Below, piece by piece: positions 42,301 to 57,300 of a stretch of 64,000 nt of DNA. Every line of letters begins with the position of its first letter. The first letter of the stretch is position 1. The DNA is taken from positions 13,419,501 to 13,483,500 of the forward strand of contig NC_044581.1 in NCBI RefSeq assembly GCF_901933205.1, given 5' to 3'. The notes below the pieces were generated by a model. It made no database searches. It was not told the DNA's origin and saw nothing but the letters and a program-made list of their open reading frames with translations. A program made the position numbers and the translations under genes. This DNA is from Camarhynchus parvulus. Its lineage: Eukaryota > Chordata > Aves > Passeriformes > Thraupidae.

Positions 42301-45300
42301 TGGCAAAATGCATTTTAATAAATGTGTTCCTTCCTCCACTCATTAAGCCACTATGAATAGACCATGCTGACCTGTGGGACTCTGCCTGGAGAAAAAGGTG
42401 CTTTCTTGGAGATGGGCCCAAAGCAAAACCTCACCCAAACCCTCTTAAAATATTCCTCTAAAAATTTCACAGGATGATGAAGTCATTGGCCAGAAGGGAC
42501 ATATGGAACCCATCTAGCCCAACACAAAACCTCACTTGAAGCCCAATATCTAACCAAGACCAATCGAAGTAAACCACAGCCTGTACCAGACAAGTCTCAC
42601 AAACCTCCAGGGATGGAGATTCTGTTTTAAGCATCCTGCTCTTTCCTTCTCTGTGCTTCAAATGAAAAGGCTTCTTCTTAATGTCCCCACTGAACCTCAC
42701 CAGGTGCAATTCTCAGACCTTACTGGATCTGCCAGTTATTTTAATTGTCAAGGATTATCAAGAGCAGCCTTGCAATCAAAATGCCCTGGGTAACATTTGA
42801 CCTTGAGCCATATTTAGGGCAGGGGAAGATGAGACTAACGTAGAGAAACCACTTCCAGCTTGCTAAAAGACATTTACTAAACACATTTAAACAACATTCA
42901 TAATTCTCATTACTTCTTAATTGTTGGATTCAACCCCTCAGTAAAATACCTAAGGGCAAACACTAAAATTTGCATATTTTTAGCAAATGTAAATCAAAAT
43001 ACACCTTCAAGTATATCCACTCTTAATCCTCCTCCTGTTCAATTTCTTGCCTCCATCTGAATGCTGTGCATTTCAACTGGAACATCAAGCAGACGTGAAA
43101 AATAAGCAAACAAGAAAAAAGTTTCTAAATCACTAATAATTTTGTAACTCTATAACCCAAAAAAGAGCAAGGAAGGACAGCACTATAGCAATGTGCTATA
43201 TAACCCCAGAGAAGAGCAAGACAGAGGCCCTGCAGCTCCAGATTTGGGATATGAGGATGCTGCACTTTGGTGATTTCCTGATTCTCAGGGTGCATATGGG
43301 AGGTGTCAGAGGCACTTTGCTCAGCTACTCAGCAATGCCTGCAGAGCAGCTGGATCAAACAGCTACAGGACAAATTAATTTCTGTCAAGTTCAGCCGTAT
43401 GGGAAGGGATCACACTACAATAAAAGCTGTTACAAATCTTGCCTTTGAACCAATAAAAGACATCAATTTGCATACATCAGTGCAGACGTGCTCCACAGAG
43501 TGTTCTGCTATTTATCATTTATCAGAAGTCTTTGGAGCTGTACTAAGAGACTGTGAAGGCTTAAAATATCTGCATCTTTTAACATGGGCCATAATGTGCA
43601 GCTATTATTCACAGACTTCCAACTGTAAAATATCTTTGAACAGAAAGCCTCTTTCAATAAAACACAAGAATTACCTACTTATTCTGAAAGCAAACACAGC
43701 CTGTATGGAGACTTTAAGGGTCAGGAGTGCACCATCCTTAACACTGTCGCTGAAGAGAGCACTTTGGGGTCCATAATCACAGGAGACCCACATACATCAT
43801 TTGTGAGTAGACCTGATATTCCTAATTGCTTCATCAATTTAAAACAAAAGGGGGTTTATAGCTCTCTTTGGTAGATACAATTGGAACATAAAGTATAAAG
43901 AATATTTCAGTGTACCCAGAGCTTTCCTCAATAATATCTAAAAATGTCTTTTGATGCATGTTGCCCTTCCATTTTTCCTGATTTATGAGAACCAGGGAAA
44001 TTGCCTACCAGCTTTCTACAGTGAAGCAGAGTATCCACATGTATACCAAGAATGATAAATAGAGGCAATACTTGTTTCTGATGACCAAAGTCTACTTCGT
44101 AAATTAGGACCAAGCTCTGTGCTTCCCCTTATGCTAGCTCAATGATCTGTTAGATTGGCCCAGTCCATCTCACAAAACTTTACACTTAGAAAAACCAACC
44201 TATAAATGTCAGCCTAGATTAAGATAAAACAACATGCCCATTTCCATCTGTTTAAAAGATGCTCAGTTTTCCCTGAAGGAAATTCACACATTGAATAACC
44301 AGAATGCTGCAAACAGGAGACACAGGAGTTTCAGTGTTCCTTTTGCACATTTCTACAAGGTGAGATCTGGAAAGAAGCATTTGTTTCTCTATGTAGTCAT
44401 GTAGCTCATGTAGTTTGGCATTTGACAATTTTACAGACACAGCAGGAGAAAAGAAAATCAGCAAAGTCATAAAGCAGATTACATAACAACAACTCCAATT
44501 TTTTTAACTTTTTTTTTTTTTTAGTTCTCATATTGATAAAAAGGTTCTATAAAAGCCCTGAAAAAACCCCTACATTAATAGTTTTGCTGCAAGGACATGT
44601 AAGTATATCTAAAGGTTAAAATATACATGCCTGCTTGTGGGCTAAGAAAAATAATTCATTCTCAAATGACAAGACAGATTTCTTTGGCAATATTGAAGAC
44701 TGGAAGAAATGTGTATTCTTTACAAGCCCTTGATAATAAGGATGATCAATAATGTTTTCAAAATCCAAAGATATCCAAGCTATAGCCATTTTTATGATTA
44801 ATAAAACCGCAGAAGTCAAAAAGTGAAGGAAACAACAGTAAGACTGGAAGAATCAAGTTGTCAGATTACAGATTTGATCCTTCAAGGCAGAGAGCACATG
44901 AGTGATTCCACTGAGGTGAGCAGGACAACTCCAGCATTAAAATGCTCCCAGGATTGCTCCCTGTCTCTGACAGGGCTCAGAACTTGCAGCATCTGAAGAA
45001 CCTGGAAAAGAGCTTGGCACCAGGCTGCTCTCCAGTGTACAGCATCTCCTCCCCAGTGCAGCAGAGAAAATCTAAACTCATGATCCTACACCTTTTTAAA
45101 GCAGGATATTTCTAACCAGTTTTTTTAATATGATTCCAATCCCATTACACATGCCTCAAGACCCTGAGCTGCTCTGAACACAAGTTTCAGAATTATATAC
45201 ATGCAGCTGCACATAATTACTGGAATTTGAATACTCAAATAGCTAAGCATCCATGTGGTTATTTCAGCATGCATATCATGATGAAATTATCCTCACATTT

Positions 45301-48300
45301 TCCCAAAATACATCCCTCAGTCTTTTGAGAACCTTAATCTAGTTCAAACAGTATTTTCATGCATTATTATTTATAGCTTTACCCCATTATGAATTCTTTT
45401 CATGGATTTACTTGCTCTGGCTAACAGAGCTACATTTGCTCACCTACCTTGAGTGCAGCTCTGGACAGCCATTGTTGTATTTGCTGCCTCTCTCCCAGAC
45501 ACCAAAGTCTGGTACACGATAGGCTCTCTCCACACAAAACACAAGATTCTGGATAAAGGACACCTACAGGAAAGAAAAGTGACTGAAGGAAAATGAAAGT
45601 ACATATTTTCTGGGTTTTTTTCCAAAAGATAAACTTGTTATTCTTGCAACTGTTCTTTCCATCCTTTTCTGTTTCAACTCAAAGGATGATGTTCTCAAGT
45701 TCAAATATTCTCCATAGAAGCAGTTTTTAATCACAATATGTTAAGAGCTGTCCCAGCTGAGGTGCCAGTGTGAATTTACACAGAAGTTGCAACAAAGGCA
45801 GGAATAAAAATGATTTCATATTCAAGACACATATTTGAAGAGCTCCAAAAAGCTCTTCAAGAAGGTGATATCCAAAAAGGTGATATTTTGATATTTTCAA
45901 AAAACTTTATACTAACAACATCAGAAAGCAAACCAAAATTAGAACACAGAAATCCTGGTGCTTTTTCTTAATTCATTTTAAGAGAATTGATATGCCAAAG
46001 TTTTATTAAATAAGCTACAGATAATATATATTTATGCAAACACATTCCTTTATAAACACAAATAAAACCCTAAATCAATTTATTATAATTAAAATATCTT
46101 CTTGGACCAACACATTTCAGCTGAATACCAAAACACTGAAGGGTATGTTAAAGTGTTTAAGATGTATTCAACTATAGTTGGGAACTTATTTCAACAGATA
46201 ATTTTTCCTGATTTACACTGTTGAAAGAGACATTTGGAGTTGCTTGACTGTAGAAAAATGAAATGAGCTTGTTTTATAGTTCACTTTAAAGAGTTCACAG
46301 ACTGGAGCTTAGAGAAAATGTAACCCCAAGCACAAGATTTACACTGGTTCATCTCCAAAGCAGGGATTTCCTCCCCTCCCATCCAAATTATTCCAGGGGA
46401 CTGTGGAAAAGAAAATACTGCAATGGCTATAAACATAACCATATTGAGGAACTACAGAGAAGGATCCACTTTGCTACCATCAGCTGGGGATTTTTTTCAG
46501 TGACCTATGTAACAAAACCCCAATCTTTTACTGAAAGGTATTTGCCTGTATACCTTTGTTTTGCCTTTTTTCTCCATTTTTCTTTAAATTTTAAAAACTT
46601 ACTATTTCAGATTTACTCTTTATATTTTTATATTTACTCTTTTAGCTAATACCAGTCCATCACCAATATTACAATTCTAGACACACCTGTCTCTCTTTAT
46701 TTAATGTCTCTGCTAAAATGTCACTATGAGGTGTACAGTTATCTGCACATTAGACCTTGTCATAGTTACTACTTTCAAGAAAACTCTGTCTCACTCTTCA
46801 GCTATGCCCAGTATATTCATCCCTGTAATTCAGCATTTGGCTGTATTAAAATGAAATTTCTCTGAATGAAGCCAGAACACCCAAATATTAAGAGCGTGGC
46901 TTTTCCCATGGTCTATCAATAACTGAAATTTATGTGAAGGAGCAAATAGCACCACATAGAATTATCCACACAAAGCCCAACAGAAAGTGCAACTCTGTGG
47001 AAAAAAATCTGAGTATGAATGTCCATAGTGCAGAGATTTAGAGGGGACAGTTGCTAGGAAAAAGACATCCTGGCAAGGAAGAGGAGAATACCCACTGACT
47101 GGAGTCTATAAACATGCACTTTTTCTGCAGAATCTGTAATTAAATGCAAACATCTGGAGGATAACATAAATTATATATCAAGCTAATTAAATACTTAATT
47201 ATATACATTTGCCTCCTCACAGATATAAAGGCAGTTCAGAGGAAATAATATAGGCCTATCATATGATCTAAGAAAGAAAGAAGACATGTTGCAAAATTTA
47301 GTTTTGTAATTATCTAAAAAAATAGATTACTGAAGATATATGTTATACAAAAATAATGCAAATTCACTATTAGTGGAAAAATCTTTCTTTTTAATAGTAG
47401 TACTGCAAGCACATTTAAGCTTTTTAAGGCAATACAGCAGCAACTATCAAAGAGAACAGAGTAAATTTAAACAAATCCAGATTAAGAAAATTGGAGAAAA
47501 AAAGAATTAAAAAAGTATATACATCTGTGCTTTCTATTCCAGTTTCAAAACATAACCTCATTTTAGAGCAGGCCAGCAGGTTGTCCTGACATGACTTATA
47601 CTCAAGCCAAGGCTATTATTATCTTATTTACAGAGGAGTTAACACTCTCTAGAAACATCCCTTACTATGATACAAAATTCTTTTATTTTCAATTAAAGAT
47701 ACAGCAAAAATTCTTAACACCCATATTCATATTGTTTGAAGAAAGCCCTGCAGCTTCCCTGAAAATTAACCCCATTATTTATTATACTGAATTTTCATTG
47801 GACAGCGTGAACTGACAGAGTTTGAAATAATGTGAAAAGTGAGAGCAATGTAAGTAGAAGTTAATTGTCCTAACATGTCGGAACTCTGACCTTCTAATTC
47901 TTGACGTTGCAGCTATCAAAAACAGCAGAGAACTATAAAACTTTCAATGTCATGTTACATTTACTCTTTGCACATCTAACACTTTTTTAGCTATTATTTC
48001 ACTATCCATTCATTCCATTACTTTTTCTGAGTTCCACTCAAAGCATAAAATACCTGCAGCATATTTTCAGAACAATTACTTTACAGTTGGTAATGGAATA
48101 AAAGCCAGAAAAAACACAATTTGAAGTATGTTTTAGGACAGAAAATCAATTTGTACCTCATCTGTGTTGTAGATAATCTGCAGCCCCGAAGAGATCATCT
48201 CAACCAAATAGAGAAGAAATAATGACAAAGCATTGATCTGGAGCAATTAAACACAGAAAGGAACCTGTAATTAACTTTATGTTCATTGGAGTCATGTAAA

Positions 48301-51300
48301 CCAAATAAACATGGTATAATTCACTAACAAAGATGGTCCCACTATAACACACTTCTGCTTCTAAAAAAGCCTGCATCTAATGATGTGGAAACAATCAATA
48401 GGAAAAGGTGGCACAAACAAGCCTTGTCCTCTAGAACTTCTGATGTTTTATGATTTTTTAATTTCAGACTGTGCTAGGAAAATGTTCTCCCTTAGGCACA
48501 TGCTTTGACCCACAGGTAATCACTTTGGTCCCAAGCTGTTTTCATGTTTCCATACATGACAACTCACTAGCCAGGAGGTTACCAGAAAGGCAAGCAGCAT
48601 ATTGAATAGTGCACAGCACACCCAGAAAGCAAATCCCTTCTGCCCTGGTGGGAATTTTGGCATTGTCAGCTGACAGGAGGAGAATTACAACATTCAGATA
48701 TGATCAGATATTGAAAAACTGTATTTTTTAGTACCCATACACAGCATTTATTGTAAACAGCAATTACCTTCAGCAGCTGAACAGATGAGCATCATAATGT
48801 CAACTCATCGAGGAATCAAAGGAAACTGCTGGTTTGGTTTTTATTAAAGAACTTTCCTATACTTTAGAGTTTCTATAACTTCAATAGAGAAACTAAGCTT
48901 ATCACAGGATGAGGTATAAACCCACAATCTCATTACACGAAATTTAGAGAAACCATCTAGAACACAAAAAAAAAAAAAATGGGCTCTTATCTGGAACACA
49001 GCAGATCAAAAATTTGGTCCAAATTCTAAAGATCTATAAATATTTAAAGACAATTGACTACAGTGTCTTAATACAAACTGAAAAGCACCAAATACAGCAA
49101 CAAGGGCTACATAATATATTCAGTGTTTCCCAGCTGGGCCCTCTCAGTTACTCTGTACTCTTGTCTCCACAGAGCTGAAAACCCTCTAATTTTTGAGATA
49201 TGAAGATGACAGATGGGAATGTGCATTCATGTTTATGGGAAGGGTTGAGCTGCCACAAAAAGCAGACTTTAAACTGTTATACAGTGCTCCCCAGGTCCCC
49301 AGATTGTCTCCTCTCATAGACAAAACGTGCCTTTTCATGAAATTTCCCATAGTCCAAAATGCTAACTTAAGATAACTCCATAAAGCATTTCCCCCAGAAC
49401 ATACAATTTCTGAATCCAACACATTCACTGTACTAACTATTTAAGTAATACTGTCACCATGAAATGAAATAATCATCAACCCACTGTGTCAGTTCTGAAT
49501 AATTCCACTAGCAATTTCTGAGCTAAAAGGTGTGTGCAGACTTATGGAATGCAAAACAACAAGATCATGAAAGGAAAGGTGGGTCTGAAAGTAAAGAGAA
49601 CAGGAAATAAAAGAAGTAAAGATTAAAACTCTGGAAAATGAGAGACAATAAAACAATCAGTTATGCAATTAGTCTGACTAGGAACCACTATGCAAAGCAG
49701 TGAACAATTCCTAACTGTTGTCAATGTACATTAAATGAATGAAAACTGCTCAAAATGATGGAAAATTAAACTGGGAATATTCACCATAAGATTACACTAA
49801 ATCTTTCACTTTCCTGACTACAACATTCTTTTGCCAGGATTATTTATTGACAGCCATCTGTTGGTCTCAAAAAGAAGCAACTTTGTAAACAACTAACCAT
49901 CTACCTCTACAATCTCCCAGTTATTTCAGCCCCTTCTGACCAAAGCAAACCATTCAGTTATGTTTCAAAACACTCTGTCGTTTTCAGCAGAACATGCAAA
50001 AGGCAACTGACTCAGTTTTACCACACACAGCACATCTAACACAAATCTAACCAAACTGAGACAGCTGTAGTACGGAAAAATGAAGATAATATTATTAAAA
50101 AATCAGCCAAACTTGGATTTACAACAACATGAATGTTGTTACCTGAAGGTGTCCATACTCCTCATAGGAGAAGACCTCATCTCCAGTTTCTGCATTGAAC
50201 ACAGAATGCAGACATGCAGATGGTTTGGGATCTTGTTTAAATTTCTGAACCTAAAGGTGAATGAAAGGCAAAACATAAAATCAAAGACAATAATTTCAAT
50301 ATGTTTGGCAACCACAAATTCACCATAGAACTTATTTAAATTATTATTACTATTGTTATTATTTCCAAACTAATAAATTTCTTGATTTGACCACTATGCA
50401 AACCTTATCATCAACAGTGTATGTTCAGAACAATTACTTTATAGCTGGTAATTAAATGAAACCAAGATAACTCCATAACTCTTCAAGTCATGCTTTGCTC
50501 TCCAACAAATTTTAAAATTTTCCAACCATAATGCCAGTACCTGATCCACATTTCACTCAGTGTTTAATGTATTTTCAACATTGATGCTACCTTCCTAAGA
50601 TTGTCTTCTCTACCAACAAAACACAGCACGTGCCTCGGAACAAGCAAACAAGTACTACATTGTGGAGTCTACTCCACAAATACATTAAATATACTTCAGG
50701 TCATGACTCATATGTTTATTGGCAATAGAATGCACCATTTGCATTTTTGCTAAAAGCAGCAGCATTCGCTCAAGTCATGTCTTGAACAAATAGAACTAAA
50801 AAACTAAAAAACATCTTCCTTTTATGAGGCCACACAGTCTCTCAGAATAAAGTCCAGCTTGACTTCTGTCTGTTAGCTACCAGAAACTGTTTATTACTAC
50901 ACTGTAGGAACAGAAGAGCATCTGTAGTAATCAAGGCAAAAGCAGACAAGCAGTGTGCCAGCAGTGGGACACCTCTGGTTATTTAATGCTCATTATTCTT
51001 ATCGGGCACTCCTCATCCCCAGAACAAAAACTGCACATCAAAGAGAAAAACGACAGCTGAAATGTAACAAGATCAATTTATGTCAAGATTGTTTAAACAT
51101 ATAAGACTCTCAAGAAGCAATCCAATCCCCCAGAAAATCTATGTCAGCATAGATACAAGTGGCAATACCTGCTCATTATTATTGTTACTGATACCCCATA
51201 CCTGTGGATTTCCCATTTCAGTTTGTGTGCTCAGCTGTGAGGGAAGCTATAGACTTACATGAAAACTATTTCTAATAACACAGTTAAAAGTCAGTGAACT

Positions 51301-54300
51301 GAAACTTCAAATAACCACACAGAATATGTATATTTAACTACTTCTAGATCTGCTGCTAACCACTATGCAAAATTTGTCCACCACACCAAATTTTAATAAG
51401 AAGGCCTGAATTCAGAGCATATTCACAAGAGAATTAAGGGCTGAATAAATCGACTGTGTTACAACATAAGTAGACTACTCTGTTTCCTTACTCATTTTGG
51501 AAAGGTGTGCCCTTCTGAAGTTATGTCATAAAGTAAAATAGTGCTGGAAAATGTCTGCTAAAGAAACCAAGCACAAAATCAAAATGATCACATAGGTAAA
51601 GAGAACAATTACAAACACAATAACCAAGATAATAGTGTAAAAAAACCTGTCCAGCCTTAACAAAAAGTAGTTCTACATCCTTCCAATTAATCACTATAAA
51701 AAGACATAAAACCCCCCACAAGTACTAATGGTGTAATATTTGAATGGAACAAATAACTGCAAAATGAACACAAAGAAGTTTCGAGTGTACTCCGCACTTT
51801 TCTACCCAAAAATGCTCACATGTACTCCTTAAAACAATGCTGCAACAACAATGAAGCAGCTTTTCTGAGCTCGGGCCCCCTAGCACTGTGAATTTAGGAT
51901 TTATATTTAGGATTTGTATTTAGGATGTGTATTTAGGATTTGTTCCCCAGTTTAATTAATCCCTGGAGCGAGGTGAGGCCGTGTCTGCAGCGCAGTCTCA
52001 CCTTATCGGCCTGGCGCATGTAGCAGTAGAGAATTCCCCTCATGCACTTGATGGCAGAGTGCTCCAGCTCGTGGGTCCTGCCCTTGTCATCATCAATGCG
52101 CCTGCACAGAGAGATAACTCACAAAACAAATTGCAAATGCAGCAGTGGGGGGAAAAAAGGGACACATTGATGCTTTGGAATATTAAATATTTAGCTAACG
52201 CTGGTGCATAGTGGTGTCCTCACTCATATCTATGTATTTACAGCCCTAGTCATCCTCCTTCATTAAAAACAGTAAAAATAATAAAAGGGTTTTTGTCTGG
52301 CAATTTACACAAGCATTCCTCTTTCAGAACTTAAGAATTAAAAAAAAGTCCTTCTTGATATTATAACATCCAGTCCCTTGCAAGTAAATGATTCTTAGGA
52401 CCAGCAACAAGCCTGCCAATGCCCTGAACTCTCCTACTAGATTTAAAAGTCTCCCTGAGTACAATTTGCCAGAAGAAGCTCTATTTTTAGTAACAGGCAC
52501 TGATTCCACTGTAACAAATACCGGCACCAATTACATTATATGAAAACATGTTTACTTACCAAAAGTAGAGTGACATTTTTAACCTAGCACCTACGTAAAT
52601 ATTTTTACCCAGATTTGGAAATGCGCCGTTCTCTATGGGTTTACAAATCTATTTTTTGTAAAGCTTCATCTTTTAACACTTTCCCAGGGAACTGAATAAG
52701 AGAGGGGTAACCTGGCAGAGACATGAGGGTAGAAGTTACTCACCTGTAAGCAAGGGCCAGTGCCCAGGCACAGGCAGCACAGTAAAGGCTGTCATGGACT
52801 TTTGCCTTCTGGTTACTCCCAAAAGTCTTGGTAGGGAACAGACCTGTGGTTGGGCTTTGATAGACCAGCAATGTTGATTTAACTGGAAAAAGGAAAAATA
52901 AAAAAGATTGTTAACAACATTTATATTTCTTCCAGATTCTAAATAGATTTTCAGGAACAGATCAAGGCGTAAACAACCTGTTAGAGCATGCACAAGATAA
53001 AATAAGGGAAAGAAAAGTAAGGAGAAACACACACAAAATTTGTTACATTGGTTTTTTCAGCCACTCAAATTAGACCTTCTTACACAAAACCCCAGCAGTA
53101 TTCAAAACTATTTCTATGACTCTGTTCTAGCACAACCCACTTTGTACAGAATTTCTACAAAGCAACCCAGTAACTTCCTTTCTGTGGAAGGAAAACAGTA
53201 GAAAAAAGTGACTACAGTATGTCAACTGCCCCCCAATCAGTTAAATGCTTAAACTCTCCAGAACTCTACATTCATAAAAATTACATTTTTAACTCAGGCC
53301 AGATGATTGTATCAATATTTATATAAGTAGAGGGGAGTAAGCAAGGAGAAAGGACAATTAAATTATTTAACTCAGTATCTTGATATGAAAGTAGATTAAG
53401 ACAGGAATTTTCAGGTTGCCAAAACCAAAAATACATTATAGCACCATTAATAACAAAAAAGAACTGCCAGACTGTTCCAAGTACTACAAAAAAGCTTTTG
53501 TCCATTTAAATTTTTCCTCAGCTCTTTCTGGTCAATGCTACAATCCTAAACTACACCTTTACCCAAAATAATTCTAAATTCAATCTTACACCTGAACTGG
53601 ATCTTCAACAGACAGTTTGATTTACAGAAAGAAATGTAACTCAGCCCTCCTCTCTGCACCTTCCAAACTTCTAACAGAAGTTTAGGGAACTATCCTTAAG
53701 TAGAAATAATGTAGAGCTGATATTTATCATGCAAATACCAATTCTAACTCACATCTGGGTTAGTTCAAGCATTATTAACTTACCAATTCTATAGTAATGA
53801 TTTAATTTATCCCACAGAGTTTCCCCCTCTGGCTTGGGAAGGTTAATACATTTAAGTGGCTCATAAATTGAACCTAAAATTAGAAGAAAAAAGAATACCA
53901 AAATCAAGATCAGAATCAGTTTCATATTTGTAATATTGCTAAGAATTACTGTGATAAGGTATTTCTTCATTTTTGTTATACAAGAACACAATTTACCAAA
54001 TTTCAGTTGAAACAGAAAAGTTGCTTTCTCTACAGTCTCAGAGAATTTTTTCTACAGTACCTGTCTACACAAAGCAGACCTCCCCCTGTATCTCTAGTGC
54101 CTTGTAGATACTGAAGTACAGCAAATGGTACATAAGTGTAGAGTTAATTATTGAAGAGAACTATTAAATGTTGAGAATCTCCTATGAACATTTTCTTAGA
54201 ACTTAAGTATGTTACAGAGAAAATTCCAGAAAATACATAGGAAAACAGAAGAGGGACAAAAGTACACCATATTCAATTCTTACTGCCCTACCTGCCTTCT

Positions 54301-57300
54301 AAAATGGTGAAGGTGTTCAACACCCTCAGTGTTTCACCTGGCCCAACCCTGTTTGCACCCATCAGAGTCAGCCCAGCTGATGCCATGTCAGAATAGGGAT
54401 TGGCTTGTTCCCACATGCAGCTAAAGCTTAAACAAGTTATTCAACAGATAAAGCCCTCAAGTTACCCATATTCCAGAGAAATCCAATGCTATCAAATCCC
54501 CATCTTTCATCCTCACTTTCATTCTCACTACTTCCCTATCTGCACCTGAAAAGTCACTTTTACTGAGAGCTGAAATGAGCTACCCATTCAAAATTACTGG
54601 GGTGAACCATTTCCAACTTCTAATTTCAGAGTAACATCCTGCTCTCCCCCACAAATCACTTGGGCTTTATTCAGTGTTCTGGATGGCAAGATCTCCACAA
54701 GAGCCATGTGCTAACAGGAAGAATGAGAATTTCCCTTCCCAACCTGCACCCTGCCCTTTGGGAAAGCTCAGGGGATGCAGTGCCAGGGCAGCCCAGCCAG
54801 CCAAGCAGTTCTGGCAGGACACAGTGAGTGCTCCTTTTCACAGAGCCTCCCTGGCAATCCCAGCACTCTCCCAGGCGTCAGACTCGTGATTGTCCATATC
54901 CAGGACTCTCACTCCATGAAATCAAGAAAACAAAATGAAGAAAAACAAAAACGTTCAAGAAACAACCGGATGTGGGACTCAGTGCCCTGCCCAGTTGCCA
55001 AGATGATGTTTGGTCAAATGTTGGAGTTGATGACCTCAGAGGTCCTTTCCAATCTAATTGGGATGTGTACAGAATGGTGACAGAAGTTTCATGAATCAAG
55101 TCCTTTGGGGGAGAAAGAAAATGTCCAGCCATTCAAGAATGCAAACCTCATCCCAAGTTAGATTGCCTTTGCTTTGCCAGCACAGGAATGAAAAAAAACC
55201 CCACCCCTCCCCAGGCAGAGCCCTGGGTGCCTGCTCTGCTTGGATGTCCTGGTGATGCCCACCAACCCATCTGAGCTTCCGCTCCAGCCTCTCCTCCTTG
55301 GGAGAGGTTAAATGAGAAATAAACACCTGCATGTGGGAAAGGGCCTGAAAGGGAAGCACAGAGAGCCCAGTGTATTTGAACTGCCTAAAAAAACAAAGTC
55401 AAAAGAAATGAAATTGTTCTGTAATGGAACATATCACAGCTTTTGTATCTTCTATTAAAATAAATAAATAAATAAATAAATAATGAACATTCTGAACCAA
55501 TTTAAATCCATTTTTTGAAGCTATTTTGTTTTCCTACTTCTTTTAGCCTATGAATCCCTGTCCATGAAATGATTAATAATTTATGCTGTTATACAATTGA
55601 TTCAGTTATCTTGCAAAAGCACACAATACACTGAGCTGCAGTAACTGTAATCTTGTACAGTGTTGTAGTGAAAGGACAGAATACACAAAAGAAAAAAATC
55701 TTCAGGAAGTCAGTGCATAAAAAGCAGCAATTTTATGAGAAATTCACTTACAAATTTTCAAAGGCAAAATAATGATTCTATCTCTTAGATTAGCTAACTG
55801 AATGCCACATGCATATCCACCATCCTCTGTGTGTGAAAGAGGTTCAGAATGTTCACTTCCTGCAGGCTGCCCACCCCACGGTGGCACCAGGACACACAGG
55901 CACATACACACAAGTCAGAAGTTCCTGAACTAAAATTGTTTTCATTTAAATACTCACCAGACAAACTGTGACCCTCTGTGGCCAACAGAGAAACAAAACA
56001 AAGGTATCAAGAACAAAAAGCAAGCATATTCTTCTATTTCAGAGCATTCAAAGATTTCAACTTAGTGCAGAAAGAAGATTAAACAGAACAGAAAGCATGA
56101 AAATGTCAAAATGTCACCACAAATTACATTATTCTAGATAGATGTTTGAAACTTTAATACAAATATAGTAAAACAGTCAGAGTAGAGTGCTGATGGAACA
56201 GAAAGGTGAACAGAATTCAAACTTTGAAAAACTGACAAAAAATAGTTTTATGCTTTTGAGTATTCCCTGAAATTACTCCTACTATAAGGAGGAGAACTTG
56301 TTTAAATCAAAGTTTTCCACATATTCTTCAATTAATTCCTTATTAGCATCTATATAGTTTATGTTTTGCTTGGGTGTCTACAGCATTCTCCTGGAGAAAT
56401 CATGTGGTAAATTGCATTTCATTATTGTCACAACCTAATCAACGCAAGGAACAGTCAGGACAAACACGAAGCTGCTCCTTCCTTGAGCTTCTGGAGAGAG
56501 CCCATAACAAGAGGAAGCTATTTTAAGGATGGCTAAAAAAAGCCTGACTCCAGTCGCATCCAAAATCTATTTGAGTTCATTTCAGCAAGATCAAAACCTG
56601 TCATAGAAAGCTATTTTCAATTACATATTTAAAATCTGTTTTCAAACTAAAGAAAAAAAATTAAAGAGATGACAACAGCAAGACTGCAGCACTCTAAACA
56701 TAACAGAGTGACATTTGCAAATGGGACCCTGGAGGTCTCACTTTGTACAGCAGCATCCAGAAGAAACAGAATGAGGACATTAATTTTAAATACTGTTTTT
56801 CATAAATACATCATTTTATTATAACCATACAGTGGGGGTTTTATTTTAGGCAAATAAGTAGGTATGCCAGGAAGAACATAAAAACCTGTTCTGTTGATTT
56901 ACTATTTTGTCTGCTGTCTAGTGGTGTAACAATCCCATGCAACATTTAAATAGCTTATTTGGGAATTCAGCTTTTCTTCCTACAAAGAATGAAGTGTGCC
57001 CATTATTTCCTTACACCGCAAGTGCATTGCTGCAGGCAGCACCTACTTCAAAATCAGTAAAAAATTGATAGAAAATCACAGTGTCACTTCCTGTGTTAAT
57101 GTAATTAATGTCTGGTAAGAGAACACTCCAAGTCTTGATCCCAAATCCAATTAAATCCCTGTTTGTCTTCAGACCTTGCACTGACTAAATGCCTATATTC
57201 CTAATCTGAAGGAAAACTAATCCCCTTTCATTTCCTACCATTTACAGGTCCCAGAGTAATATGATTTCAACTCTCTTCAAGTTGAATAATCACTAAAAAT

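Noticed and set aside
43303..43776. 157-codon open frame, the longest outside repeats and GC-rich DNA
   Set aside because: It starts with GTG, is inside a PHKB intron, shows no recognisable domain, and a frame of this length can occur by chance in 64 kb read six ways.
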